64,000 nucleotides of DNA from Sphingomonas sp. G-3-2-10 (GTDB lineage: Bacteria; Pseudomonadota; Alphaproteobacteria; Sphingomonadales; Sphingomonadaceae), in contig NZ_JABBFY010000001.1 of assembly GCF_012927115.1 (NCBI RefSeq), positions 1,054,001-1,118,000 on the forward strand. The letters run 5' to 3'. Under the pieces are notes generated by a model. The model was not told where the DNA came from. It saw nothing but the letters and a program-made list of their open reading frames with translations, and made no database searches. The translations under genes were made by a program, and so were the position numbers. The number at the start of each line of letters is the position of its first letter. Positions within the stretch are counted from its first letter, which is position 1. Shown one piece after another: positions 47,501 to 56,175 of this stretch.

Positions 47501-47557
47501 CGCGTCGCGGATCCGCGCGGCCGTTCGTTCACCCTCGCGCTCGAAGCGAACTTCTAA
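44519..47557 (+). CDS. TonB-dependent outer-membrane receptor
   Basis: 1012 residues. Signal peptide to ~29 (AGAPAAFAQ), TonB-box region near EILVTGSRI (57-65), a full plug domain ([30 protein letters not shown]) and a 22-strand barrel ending in aromatic F (LALEANF). The barrel is large and lacks siderophore-specific features; together with adjoining peptidase and muropeptide genes a peptide or glycopeptide substrate is plausible but unproven. No secretin/STN sensor domain is present. Ribosome site TTAAGGGGG. A strong terminator follows. Confidence 0.92.
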   Translation: [1012 protein letters not shown]

Positions 47558-47603
47558 GATCCGGATGCGCCGTCCGGTGGCCGGCGCGTTCAGCAACGCC
47601 GAA

Positions 47604-47636
47604 AGCGGGCGGGTGGTTCTCCACCCGCCCGCTGTC
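47604..47636 (+). terminator. Strong hairpin terminator after the TonB-dependent receptor
   Basis: AGCGGGCGGGTGG (47604-47616) and CCACCCGCCCGCT (47621-47633) form a perfect 13-bp stem with loop TTCT; the bases after it are GTCGTTT. Confidence 0.8.
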
Positions 47637-47651
47637 GTTTGAGGGATATCG

Positions 47652-48839
47652 ATGCCGCTCCTGTCCGCCCTGCTGCTTACCGCTTCACCGCAACCCGTCG
47701 CCGCGGTGCGCATCACCTTCGATCGATCGGGGGAAACGACGATCTTCACCCGCGGCATGGCCGATCTCGCCACCGGCCGCGCGGTGACTGCCGACGATCC
47801 CGTCCGCATCGCCTCGATCTCGAAGCTGGTCGTGTCGATCGCGGTGCTCCGGCTGGTCGAGCAGGGCAGGCTGAACCTTGATGCCGATGTCTCGAAACTG
47901 CTCGGCTGGCGACTGCGCAACCCGGCCTTTCCGGACAAGCCGATCACGCTCCGCCTGCTGCTGTCGCACCAGTCGAGCCTGACCGACCGGATCGATTACG
48001 TCCTCCCGCTCGACGCCGACATGCGCGGCATCCTGTCGGACCCCAAGGCATGGGACGACCAGCACGCGCCCGGCACCTATTTCCGCTACACCAATTTCAA
48101 CTTTCCGGTGATCGCAGCTGTGATGGAGCGCGCCACCGGCGAGCGGTTCGACAAGCTGATGGATCGCCTCGTCATCCGCCCGCTCAAGCTCAGCGCCTGC
48201 TATAATTGGGAAGCCTGCACCGCCCCGGTCGCCGCCCGCGCGGTGGTCCAGTATCGCGACGGCAAGCCGACCAAGGACGACAATCAGGGCGTGAAGCCCG
48301 CCTGCTCGGTCACCCCGGCAAAGGACGGCAGCTGCGATCTGTCGGTCTGGCGCCCCGGCGCGAACGGCGCGATCTTCTCGCCGCAGGGCGGCCTGCGCAT
48401 CTCGGCGCGCGATCTCGCAAGGGTCGGCCGCTTCCTGCTGAACCGCGGCGCGCTCGACGGTGTCCGCCTGCTGAACCGGCGCAGCTTCGCGATGCTCGAA
48501 ACCCCGCTCTGGACCTATAACGGGATCGAAGGGGAGGGCGCGAACGGCGATATCGGCGCGGATTCCTCGGTCGATGCCCCCACCGGCGGCTTCACCTGCA
48601 GCTATGGCCTGTCGGTCCATTTCCTCGCGACCCCGGTGAAAGGCTGCCGCGACGATCCATTCGGCGACGGCCGCCGCCGCTTCGGCCATTCGGGCGACGC
48701 CTATGGCCTGAAGTCCGGCCTGTGGATCGATCGCGAGCGTGGCACCGGCGTCGTCTATTTCGCCACCGACGTCTCGACCGCCAAGCCCGGCCGCTCGGCC
48801 TTCACGCCGACCGAGGAAGCGCTGGCTCGCGGCGAATGA
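47652..48839 (+). CDS. Exported beta-lactamase-family serine hydrolase
   Basis: 395 residues with a short signal peptide ([16 protein letters not shown]). SxxK is S55-I-S-K58; the YxN element is in [17 protein letters not shown] stands near the C-terminus in place of KTG. It contains four cysteines that could form disulphides ([18 protein letters not shown]). Probably a periplasmic D-peptidase or esterase. The 3' end overlaps the convergent flippase gene by 38 bases. Confidence 0.85.
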   Translation: MPLLSALLLTASPQPVAAVRITFDRSGETTIFTRGMADLATGRAVTADDPVRIASISKLVVSIAVLRLVEQGRLNLDADVSKLLGWRLRNPAFPDKPITLRLLLSHQSSLTDRIDYVLPLDADMRGILSDPKAWDDQHAPGTYFRYTNFNFPVIAAVMERATGERFDKLMDRLVIRPLKLSACYNWEACTAPVAARAVVQYRDGKPTKDDNQGVKPACSVTPAKDGSCDLSVWRPGANGAIFSPQGGLRISARDLARVGRFLLNRGALDGVRLLNRRSFAMLETPLWTYNGIEGEGANGDIGADSSVDAPTGGFTCSYGLSVHFLATPVKGCRDDPFGDGRRRFGHSGDAYGLKSGLWIDRERGTGVVYFATDVSTAKPGRSAFTPTEEALARGE

Positions 48840-50289
48840 GCGTCCAGGCGTCGATCACGACGCCGCGCGCGAACAGCCCGAGCAGCAGGGCATAGCTCAG
48901 CGCGCCGACCGCGATCAGCACGGCCAGTCGTGCGGGTGCGGCCAGAGCGGGCAGGGCGCCGTCCGCCAGCAGCACCAGCGCCGCCATCGCCAGCGACGCC
49001 GCCAGCCCCGGCGCAACCGCCAGCGCGACGCTGCGCGCGCGCACCCCGATCGCCGGCAGCGACTGGCTCGCGGTGAACGCCAGCACCAGTGCCATCCCGA
49101 TCAGCCAGCCCCATGCCAGCCCTTCGATCCCCCAGCGCACCCCGATCAGGAACGCCACGGGCAGCACCACGCCGCCCGCAATTGCCGCGCGCAGCGAGAT
49201 GCCCGGCTTGCCCAGCGCGTTGGTGGCCGGCGCGAACAGAATCTGCAAGGTCAGCAGCGGCATGGCGAGCGCGAGGATCGGCACCACCGCAGCCGTCTCC
49301 AGCCATTTCTCGCCCAGCATCGTCGCGACCAAAGGCTCGGCCGTCACCGCCAGTCCCAGATAGGCCGGCATCGCAACCAGCATGATCAGCCGCACGGTCT
49401 TGAGGAACGCGCTTTGCATCACGTCGCGCTGGTCCTGGATCCGCGAATAGGCGGCGAAGGCCACTTCGTTCAGCGGCGGCACGAATTTCGACGCGATGAT
49501 CTGCGTCAGGAACAGCGCGGTCGTATAGATCCCCAGCGCGTGTGGATCGAGCGAGCGCCCCGCGATCATCACATCCGCCTGGCTTTGCAGGAACCAGAAG
49601 AACTGCGCGCCCGTCAGCGCCGCGCCATAGCCGAACAGCGAACCCGATCCGCGAAAGCGGAAACTAGGCCACATCAGCGACCGCGCCGCCCACGTCATCC
49701 CGATCGCCTCGACATAGAAGAGCGCCATCGGTGCCGCGACCAGCGTCCATACGCCCCATCCGGCCAGCGCACAGGCCAGCGCGGTTCCCGCGCCCGCCAG
49801 CGCCGCCGCGAGCCGCACCTGCGCCGGTCGCTTGAAATCCATCTGGCGGCTCAGCATCGCATGGGACAGGGCCGTGAACGGCGTCGCGACATAGAGCAAA
49901 GCCTGCACCTGGAGCAGGCCGGTCACCGCATCCTGCCGGTAATAGCCCGCGATCCACGGCGCCGCGACGAACTGCGCAAGCCCCAGCCCGAAATTGAGCA
50001 GCACCAGCATCCCGAACACTTGCCGCAGCTCGGTCCGCGAGACGGTCTCGGCGCGGATCAGTGCGCTCGCGACGCCATATCCGTTCAGCAGATTGAGGAA
50101 AACGAGGACCACCTGGGTCATCGCGAACAGGCCGTAATCGGCGGGATCGAGCAAGCGGATGACCATGAAGGTCGATCCCCACGCCACCGCCTGCGCCACG
50201 ATCTGGCTCCCCGAACGCCAGATCACCGCCTGCCTCACCCGCCGCAGCAGGTCGCCCGGCTCGCTGGTCCCGATCGCTTCGTGTTTCAC
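48802..50289 (-). CDS. Wzx-like oligosaccharide flippase (MOP superfamily)
   Basis: 495 residues with 12-14 membrane helices, resembling the polysaccharide transporter family ([26 protein letters not shown] at the start, later [27 protein letters not shown]). It would flip lipid-linked saccharide across the inner membrane. It is followed upstream by a GNAT-type gene sharing one base with it (stop/start overlap), but no glycosyltransferase lies nearby, so this is a detached part of an exopolysaccharide system. Confidence 0.88.
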   Translation of the reverse strand: MKHEAIGTSEPGDLLRRVRQAVIWRSGSQIVAQAVAWGSTFMVIRLLDPADYGLFAMTQVVLVFLNLLNGYGVASALIRAETVSRTELRQVFGMLVLLNFGLGLAQFVAAPWIAGYYRQDAVTGLLQVQALLYVATPFTALSHAMLSRQMDFKRPAQVRLAAALAGAGTALACALAGWGVWTLVAAPMALFYVEAIGMTWAARSLMWPSFRFRGSGSLFGYGAALTGAQFFWFLQSQADVMIAGRSLDPHALGIYTTALFLTQIIASKFVPPLNEVAFAAYSRIQDQRDVMQSAFLKTVRLIMLVAMPAYLGLAVTAEPLVATMLGEKWLETAAVVPILALAMPLLTLQILFAPATNALGKPGISLRAAIAGGVVLPVAFLIGVRWGIEGLAWGWLIGMALVLAFTASQSLPAIGVRARSVALAVAPGLAASLAMAALVLLADGALPALAAPARLAVLIAVGALSYALLLGLFARGVVIDAWTLIRREPALPRSA

Positions 50290-51491
50290 TATTCAGACAG
50301 CGCCAGCGCGGCAGCAGCGATCGCCCCCGCCGCCAGCCACGGCTCGATCCGGGTCAGCATCGCGGCATGGCCGATGTCCGCGGCGGGCAGGAACGCATCG
50401 CGCCCGATCGCCGATTCCTCGCCCCATTTCAGCTTGAGCACCTTCGCGGCGGAACGGCTGCGGACGATCAGCAGGTCGAGGATCTCCGATCCCGCCACCG
50501 CGCCCATATCCTGCTTGTAGCCGCTGTCACCCGCGCCGAGATCGACCATCGTCACCCCGCGCCCGCGCGCCCATTCGAGCTGCCGCCACGTCACGATCCG
50601 CCCCGGCCGCCCCGCGGCGAAGCGATCGTCATAGCTGCTGGCGATGCTGTACTGCGTCGCGCCGTCCTGAAGGTCGAACGAGAAGGCGGCGGGCACATCG
50701 CCGACGAACAGGATCGCCGCCGAAAGCGCCTCGGCCAGCACCGGATCGGCGACCGCTGTCCGCCAGCGCTTGCGCTGCGCTTGGCTCAGAAACTTTGCGC
50801 CGCTGCCGTCGGTGGATTTGCCGACCCAGCTGTTCGCTTCGATCGCCGCCAGCGCCGCGAACGCCGCTTCGTCCCAGTCCGCGCCGGTGACATGACGGTA
50901 CGAGACCTCGCCCATCGCCCCCAACTGCTTCTCATACCCGGCCAGCCGCCGCCGCGTCGATTTGCGCGGCCAGCCGCCTTCGGCTTCGCTCGCCGCCAGA
51001 TCGAATACGAAGGTCCGGCTGATATGCCGCGTCAGCACCGTCCAGCCCGCCCGCGCCGCCGCGCGCTTCAGCATCACCGTGGCGGGGTCGTCCTTGTAGA
51101 TCGGCCCGACGCGCCACATCGGCGTCAGCAGCGATCGGGTAAGGGAGTGTTTGAACGCCTCGGTCAGTTCGCCCTGCGTCGCGCTCTCGTCGATCAGGAT
51201 CGATCGGAACGGCCAATAGCTCCCCGGCACCGTCCGCGCACCGAGCATCGCCGGGCCGATCGGAATGGTGGGGATTGCGGCGATAACGCCGCCATCGATC
51301 CGCCGCGCGACCAGCGTCGTCCCCTCCGCGCCGTCGCCGGCATACCAGGCGGATCGCAGGAACGCCCGGGCTCCGATCGCACGCGAGGCGAGATCGTCGA
51401 GCAGAGGCGGAAACCCGCTCTCCACCTCGATGCCCACACAGCTTTCCGCCGCCGGGCTGTCGATCACCTCATGCATCATGCGCGTCCGCAA
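50289..51491 (-). CDS. GNAT/FemAB-like acyltransferase (CelD/BcsL type)
   Basis: 400 residues. The C-terminal half contains AAFSFDLQDGATQYSIASSYDD, and TWRQLEWARGRGVTMVDLGAGDSGYKQDMGA (only the DLGAGDSGYK core is cited), which is the pattern of DUF-type GNAT proteins encoded in polysaccharide clusters (CelD/BcsL, FemAB-related). It probably transfers an acyl group to a sugar or amino acid of a surface polymer. The start is uncertain: ATGs at 51491, 51479 and 51476 are in frame. It is co-transcribed with the flippase. Confidence 0.75.
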   Translation of the reverse strand: MRTRMMHEVIDSPAAESCVGIEVESGFPPLLDDLASRAIGARAFLRSAWYAGDGAEGTTLVARRIDGGVIAAIPTIPIGPAMLGARTVPGSYWPFRSILIDESATQGELTEAFKHSLTRSLLTPMWRVGPIYKDDPATVMLKRAAARAGWTVLTRHISRTFVFDLAASEAEGGWPRKSTRRRLAGYEKQLGAMGEVSYRHVTGADWDEAAFAALAAIEANSWVGKSTDGSGAKFLSQAQRKRWRTAVADPVLAEALSAAILFVGDVPAAFSFDLQDGATQYSIASSYDDRFAAGRPGRIVTWRQLEWARGRGVTMVDLGAGDSGYKQDMGAVAGSEILDLLIVRSRSAAKVLKLKWGEESAIGRDAFLPAADIGHAAMLTRIEPWLAAGAIAAAALALSE

Positions 51492-51556
51492 GCTCCTCTT
51501 GGGAGCAGGGGTTACGTGGAAAATGCTACGATAAGGGTAACGCCGAGGAGGTTGCG

Positions 51557-52051
51557 TTAGATAACACTGGCGGCAGCCAGGCTGGTGCTACCTCGTTTGA
51601 TAGCCGCCGCCCCTGATTTCGAAAGGACAGTCTGAAATTGCTCGGGAGTTGGCGTTTCTCCAAAGGCTGGCACACCCTCGGGCAAGGTCACCCAAGGCTG
51701 CGCTCGACGAGTCCAGATGTGTGCGACGGGTATAATTTCATCGCTACGGTCCATTGTCCCTGCGCGCAGGATAATCATGCCAGGCACCGCGCTATTGCGG
51801 TTGGCGATGCGCGTCATACAGCGGGCGCAGCCGAGATGCTCGGACGGCATCTGCTCAACCTCGTCGATCCGGAAACAGTGGGCATCCCGATCGAGCGCAA
51901 GTAGGTCGTCAGGCAACATCGCATGGAGCGCGAAGGCGCTGCCGCTCCATGTCTGGCAGTCCAGGCAATGACAGGCATAGACGGACGGCAGTGCATCGAG
52001 AGCGATGTCATAACGGATCGTGCCACAGCGGCACCCTCCCGTGATCGGCAT
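51557..52051 (-). CDS. GFA/CENP-V-family zinc protein
   Basis: 164 residues. The zinc-binding set of the glutathione-dependent formaldehyde-activating (GFA) fold is complete: C7-R-C9, C27-H-C29-x-x-C32 and C75-x-x-C78. Family members carry two zinc ions; few bind formaldehyde-glutathione, so enzyme activity is not assured. The start ATG at 52051 has AAGGA seven bases upstream; an ATG at 52057 is possible. Its codon use is less GC-biased than the neighbours, suggesting recent arrival. It lies 67 bases downstream of the aldo/keto reductase on the same strand. Confidence 0.82.
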   Translation of the reverse strand: MPITGGCRCGTIRYDIALDALPSVYACHCLDCQTWSGSAFALHAMLPDDLLALDRDAHCFRIDEVEQMPSEHLGCARCMTRIANRNSAVPGMIILRAGTMDRSDEIIPVAHIWTRRAQPWVTLPEGVPAFGETPTPEQFQTVLSKSGAAAIKRGSTSLAAASVI

Positions 52052-52118
52052 GGGCATTCCTTTTTTGATGTGTGGGCGGCAGGCGATGAGCGGTCCGCTT
52101 ACCGCGATGTTTGTCCTG

Positions 52119-53102
52119 TCAGACGGCAATCCCCTGAACAGCCGCGGCGAGCGGTTCGAGCGCCTGCATGGCGTCCGCACTCGGGCGCAGCAGAGCCGCA
52201 GCCAGGTTTTCATCAAGACGCGCGCGCTTGCGAGTGCCCGGAATGGGCACACAGGCGATGCCCAATTCGGCTGCCCGCGCATAGAGCCAGGCCAGCGCGA
52301 GCTGCGCCGGAGTGACGCCCATGTCGGCGGCGATCGCCTCAATCCGATCGACGAGCCGGGTATTGGCGGCCAGGTTTTCCGCCGAGAACCGAGGGAAATT
52401 CTGGCGTGCATCGTCCGTCCCTAATGCCGCGCTAAAGGCCCGCCCGGTCAGCATCCCGCGGCCGAGTGGTGAATAAGGCACCACCGTCACCCCCAGCTGG
52501 GCCGCCACCGGAAGTATTTCGCGTTCGATTTCGCGCGTGAATATCGACCATTCCGATTGCAGCGCCGCGATCGGGTGCAGGGCGTGGGCCGCGCGCAAGT
52601 CGTCCGCGCTCATCGCGCAGAGCCCGAGCCAGCGGACTTTGCCTGCCGCCACGAGGTCGGCCATCGCTCCGATGCTGTCCTCCAGCGGGACTGCGGGGTC
52701 ACGCCGGTGCATATAGTAGAGGTCGATCGTGTCGACGCCGAGCCGCCGGAGCGAGCGCTCGGCCGCCGCGCGGATGAATTCGGGCCGGTTGTCGAGGCTC
52801 CAGTCGTCGGGATGCTCGGCCGATCGGGCATAGCCGAACTTGGTCGCTATCACGACGCGGTCCCGGTTCGCGCGCACGAACGGGGCCAGGAAAGCCTCAT
52901 TTGCGCCCATGCCGTACATGTCGGCGGTATCGAACAGGCTGACGCCCAGCTCCAGCGCCCGCTCCAGCGTGGCGCGCGATTCGACCTCGTCGGTTTCACC
53001 GTAGAATTCGCTCATACCCATGCAGCCGAGGCCCTGGATCCCGACGAGGGGGCCGCCCGCGCCGAGCGGAACCTGCGGTAGCGGAGAAGAAGGACCGGTC
53101 AT
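52119..53102 (-). CDS. Aldo/keto reductase
   Basis: 327 residues, a (beta/alpha)8 NADPH-dependent reductase. The catalytic tetrad is D58 (LFDTADMYG), Y63, K88 (ATKFG) and H132 (YYMHRRDP). It resembles the YajO/YghZ-like or AKR13-type group acting on aldehydes. Expression is predicted from a MerR-type promoter at 53132-53162 and it is likely co-transcribed with the GFA gene. The ribosome site is GGAGATA. Confidence 0.92.
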   Translation of the reverse strand: MTGPSSPLPQVPLGAGGPLVGIQGLGCMGMSEFYGETDEVESRATLERALELGVSLFDTADMYGMGANEAFLAPFVRANRDRVVIATKFGYARSAEHPDDWSLDNRPEFIRAAAERSLRRLGVDTIDLYYMHRRDPAVPLEDSIGAMADLVAAGKVRWLGLCAMSADDLRAAHALHPIAALQSEWSIFTREIEREILPVAAQLGVTVVPYSPLGRGMLTGRAFSAALGTDDARQNFPRFSAENLAANTRLVDRIEAIAADMGVTPAQLALAWLYARAAELGIACVPIPGTRKRARLDENLAAALLRPSADAMQALEPLAAAVQGIAV

Positions 53103-53131
53103 TTTGTATCTCCATTTTCTGACAGGCCCGG

Positions 53132-53162
53132 CCTATAACCGTGGAGCTTAGTCCATGGTCAA
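53132..53162 (-). promoter_or_regulatory. MerR-type promoter/operator for the aldo/keto reductase
   Basis: On the minus strand, TTGACC (53162-53157) and TATAGG (53137-53132) are separated by 19 bases, the lengthened spacer that MerR-family activators act on. The spacer holds an imperfect dyad CCATGGAC/CTCCACGG (6 of 8). It lies between the reductase and the divergent MerR gene. Confidence 0.65.
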
Positions 53163-53174
53163 GAGCCTTCCACG

Positions 53175-53570
53175 ATGCTTATTTCTCAATTCTCCAGAGC
53201 GACCGGCCTGCCGCTCGACACCATCCGTTTCTACATCCGCAAGGGGCTGCTGAGTCCGGAGCGTAGCGGCAAGGGCGGGGCGAATCCCTATCAGGTCTTC
53301 GGCCCGCAGGACGTCACGGCGGCGCGGATGATCCGGCTGCAGCAGGCGTTGGGCTACTCGCTGCGCGAAATAGCGGCACTGGGCGCCCAATACCGCGCGC
53401 GCGCGCACTCACCCGAACAGACTGCCGCAATCCTGCGGGCGCAGATGGCGAAACTCAACGAGCGGCGCATCGAGCTCGAATCCGCTATCGACTTTCTCGG
53501 CAGGAAGCTCGCCTGGGTGGAAGCTGGGCAGCCCGATGACGCCCCGAATTGGCAGGACTACATCTGCTGA
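53175..53570 (+). CDS. MerR-family regulator divergent from the aldo/keto reductase
   Basis: 131 residues. HTH at the N-terminus (LISQFSRATGLPLDTIRFYIRKGLL) and a wing with YQVFGPQDV, followed by a coiled-coil dimer helix (AKLNERRIELESAIDFLG). No conserved cysteine set of SoxR or metal sensors is present (the only Cys is the C-terminal residue), so it probably senses an organic ligand such as an aldehyde. It faces the reductase gene across a 72-base region containing a 19-bp-spacer promoter. Confidence 0.88.
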   Translation: MLISQFSRATGLPLDTIRFYIRKGLLSPERSGKGGANPYQVFGPQDVTAARMIRLQQALGYSLREIAALGAQYRARAHSPEQTAAILRAQMAKLNERRIELESAIDFLGRKLAWVEAGQPDDAPNWQDYIC

Positions 53571-53777
53571 CTGGCTGGCGGCGATCTGGGGGCTTCACTG
53601 ATCAGCGGCAAGAATTGCCTGAACGTCTGCTTGCGCCGAAAGCTGGCATTTGCCTTTAAGAGCGGGAACGAAAGGAAAGTTCCACAAGCTGTCAACGAAC
53701 CCCGCGGCGCGTGAGCCAAGCGTAAGGGCGGCGGCCACTGAGTGGAAAATGGCGGACAACGGCGGCGTATGAGGGTT

Positions 53778-53867
<90 letters not shown>

Positions 53868-54002
53868 GCGCGGGTTCCCGCTAGCCCGGCGAGCGGCCTT
53901 TGCGCAAGCCGCCTGTCGCAGTGCGCGCAAGCGGGCAGAATTGTTGGTGAATTGCGCGGGGAGGGGGTTCAACCCGGGGAATCGCTGTGTCACTATGCCG
54001 CC

Positions 54003-55067
54003 ATGCGAGTTACGGGTGCGGCGATGCGTAGGGTGGGAGCAATCCTGTTGGCAGTAACGGTGGCGACGGTCGGCGTCTCCTCCGGACAGGCACAGCAGCA
54101 GTCCGCGCCGCTCAGCGAAGCGGGGTTCCAGGCCTATCTGCCGCAGCTGGCGCGTCAGGCCGAGGCTGCGGGCGTCAGCCGTCGCACGATCGATCTCGTC
54201 ATCCCCACGCTCACCTTCAACGCGCGCGTGGTCGAGCTCGACCGGCAACAGCCCGAAACGCGGCCCAATGCCCCGATCCCGGCGTTCGAACCGTACCGCC
54301 GTCAGCATGTCGACGCCTCGCGTATCGATCGCGGCCGCGCCGCCTATCAGCGCCAGCGTCCCCGGCTTGAGCGGATCGAGCGCGAGACCGGCGTGCCCGA
54401 ATCGATCATGGTCGCGATCTGGGGTCACGAGACCAATTACGGGCGGATCATGGGCAATTTCGATCTGCCCCGCGCGCTGGCGAGCCTCGCCTATGAAGGC
54501 CGCCGCCGCGATTTGTTCTCGGGCGAGTTCATCGCCACGCTCAAGATGATCGACCGTGGCGTGCCGCGCGAAAAGCTGATCGGCAGCTGGGCAGGGGCCT
54601 TTGGCGGGCCGCAATTCCTGCCCTCGGTCTATATCCGCCTCGCGCGCGATGGCGATGGCGATGGCCTCGCCGATATCTGGACCAGCGAAGCCGATACGCT
54701 GACCTCGATCGCCAATTATTTCGTCGATGCCGGATGGCGTCCGGGCCAGCCCTGGGGGTTCGCGGTCAGCGTGCCCGCTGATCTGAACCGCAATGCGATC
54801 AAGGCGCGGACCACGTCCCCGCGCTGCCCTCGCGTCCATGAGCGCCACAGCCAGTGGAAGACGATGGCCGAATGGCGCGCGCTGGGCATCGTGCCGCAAA
54901 CCCGCGCATGGCCGAACGAGAAGATGCAGGCGACGCTGCTCGAGCCGGACGGTCCCGGCAAGACCGCCTATCTGCTCACCGGCAATTATCGCGTGATCCT
55001 CGATTATAATTGCTCAAATTTTTACGCTTTGTCGGTAGGCCTCCTCGCCGATGAGGTCGAACGCTAG
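54003..55067 (+). CDS. mltB: Membrane-bound lytic murein transglycosylase B family
   Basis: 354 residues with signal peptide (VGAILLAVTVATVGVSSGQA); no lipobox, so probably soluble periplasmic. The catalytic glutamate is E143 in AIWGHETNYGRIMG, and GAFGGPQFLPSVY follows, both typical of the SLT_2/MltB fold. It cuts the MurNAc-GlcNAc bond forming 1,6-anhydroMurNAc, the products AmpG imports. The 3' end overlaps the next lipoprotein gene by 17 bases. Confidence 0.92.
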   Translation: MRVTGAAMRRVGAILLAVTVATVGVSSGQAQQQSAPLSEAGFQAYLPQLARQAEAAGVSRRTIDLVIPTLTFNARVVELDRQQPETRPNAPIPAFEPYRRQHVDASRIDRGRAAYQRQRPRLERIERETGVPESIMVAIWGHETNYGRIMGNFDLPRALASLAYEGRRRDLFSGEFIATLKMIDRGVPREKLIGSWAGAFGGPQFLPSVYIRLARDGDGDGLADIWTSEADTLTSIANYFVDAGWRPGQPWGFAVSVPADLNRNAIKARTTSPRCPRVHERHSQWKTMAEWRALGIVPQTRAWPNEKMQATLLEPDGPGKTAYLLTGNYRVILDYNCSNFYALSVGLLADEVER

Positions 55068-56124
55068 CATCCTTGCTGTTCTTTTCCTGCTCTCTGCCTG
55101 TGGCGGAGGGTTTGGCTATGGTCCCGAAACGCTGCCCGCCGCCGAGCGCGCGCCGCAGAATTACGGCACCGCCTATCAGCAGCCGCAGGATCCCTATGCG
55201 GAGCCGGCTCCGGCACCCGTCGATCCCTATTCCGCACAAGCGCAGCCGGGCGGATACGAGCGCCCCGATGCAGGTTACGACGCGCCGGGTGCCAGCTATG
55301 GCCGCCCGGGCGAACAGGCCGCCCAGCGTCAACCGGTTCGCCAGCCCGCGCCGCAGCGCCGTCCGGCGCCTGAAAACACCCCCGCGCCCCAGCCGCAACA
55401 GGATGCGTGGCAGGATCCGACCGCCAACGCGACCGGCCCGGCTTCGTCCAGCGGCCGCGGCGAATCACGTTATGACAAGGTCGGCTATGCCGGCGTTCGC
55501 GGCGTGCAGGGTGGCGACAGCACCGCCGGCGCGGTCGTCGCGATCAGCCCCGATCTGCCTGCGGGCAGCTTCGTCGAGATCACGTCGCTGGATAGCGGCA
55601 AGACGATCATAGCCCTTGTCACCGGCACGGGTGGCGACGGAAATACGCTGATCGATCTCTCGCCCGCGGCCGCCCGCTATCTTGGCGCGAGCGGCGAATC
55701 GATCCCCGTCCGCGTCCGCAAATCGACGCCGACCGGGCCGGATCAGACCGCGCTCAACAGCGGCCAGCCGGCCAGCCCGCGCCCGGATACGCCCCCGGTG
55801 CTGCTCAACGCGCTGCGCAAGCAGCTCCCGGCCTATGCGGCTCCGCGCGTCGCGACGCCTGCGCCCGCGCCTTCCTATGGCCGCCCGGCCCCGGCGACCC
55901 CGCGTCCCGCAGCAAGCGGCCGCTATTATGTGCAGGTCGCGGCGCTTTCGAACGGCGCCAACGCCAGCAATCTCGCACGCAGCCTAGGCGGGTTCGTAAA
56001 GCCCGGCGGCGGCCTGTTCCGCGTTCAGCTCGGGCCGTTCGCAAGCCCGGCGGAAGCCGATCGCGCCCGCGCATCGGCCGCATCGCGCGGTTTCGGCGAC
56101 GCACGGGTCTTCACGCAGAACTGA
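55051..56124 (+). CDS. rlpA: RlpA-like lipoprotein with SPOR domain
   Basis: 357 residues. Lipobox LSAC with C17; a Pro/Gln/Ala-rich linker (~25-130); a double-psi beta-barrel at ~145-235 (SFVEITSLDSGKTIIALVTGTGG ... LIDLSPAAARYLG); and a SPOR domain over the last ~75 residues (YYVQVAALSNGANASN) that targets septal denuded glycan. In lytic RlpA proteins a DRGPF-like loop carries the key aspartate; here it reads TGTGGDGN, and the usual SWYG opening is absent. It may be structural rather than lytic. It starts inside the mltB end. Confidence 0.82.
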   Translation: MRSNASILAVLFLLSACGGGFGYGPETLPAAERAPQNYGTAYQQPQDPYAEPAPAPVDPYSAQAQPGGYERPDAGYDAPGASYGRPGEQAAQRQPVRQPAPQRRPAPENTPAPQPQQDAWQDPTANATGPASSSGRGESRYDKVGYAGVRGVQGGDSTAGAVVAISPDLPAGSFVEITSLDSGKTIIALVTGTGGDGNTLIDLSPAAARYLGASGESIPVRVRKSTPTGPDQTALNSGQPASPRPDTPPVLLNALRKQLPAYAAPRVATPAPAPSYGRPAPATPRPAASGRYYVQVAALSNGANASNLARSLGGFVKPGGGLFRVQLGPFASPAEADRARASAASRGFGDARVFTQN

Positions 56125-56175
56125 TCACCGCCTAGAAGGTCCGGAAACCCATCTATCGCTGGATTCCGAGACCCC

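Noticed and set aside
44480..47947. 1155-residue open frame antisense to the TonB-dependent receptor
   Set aside because: The sense protein has signal peptide, plug and barrel motifs. The antisense product is rich in Arg, Asp and His with no domain, the usual shadow of a high-GC third position. The same applies to long antisense frames at 1174-2772, 4107-5687 and 24838-26610.
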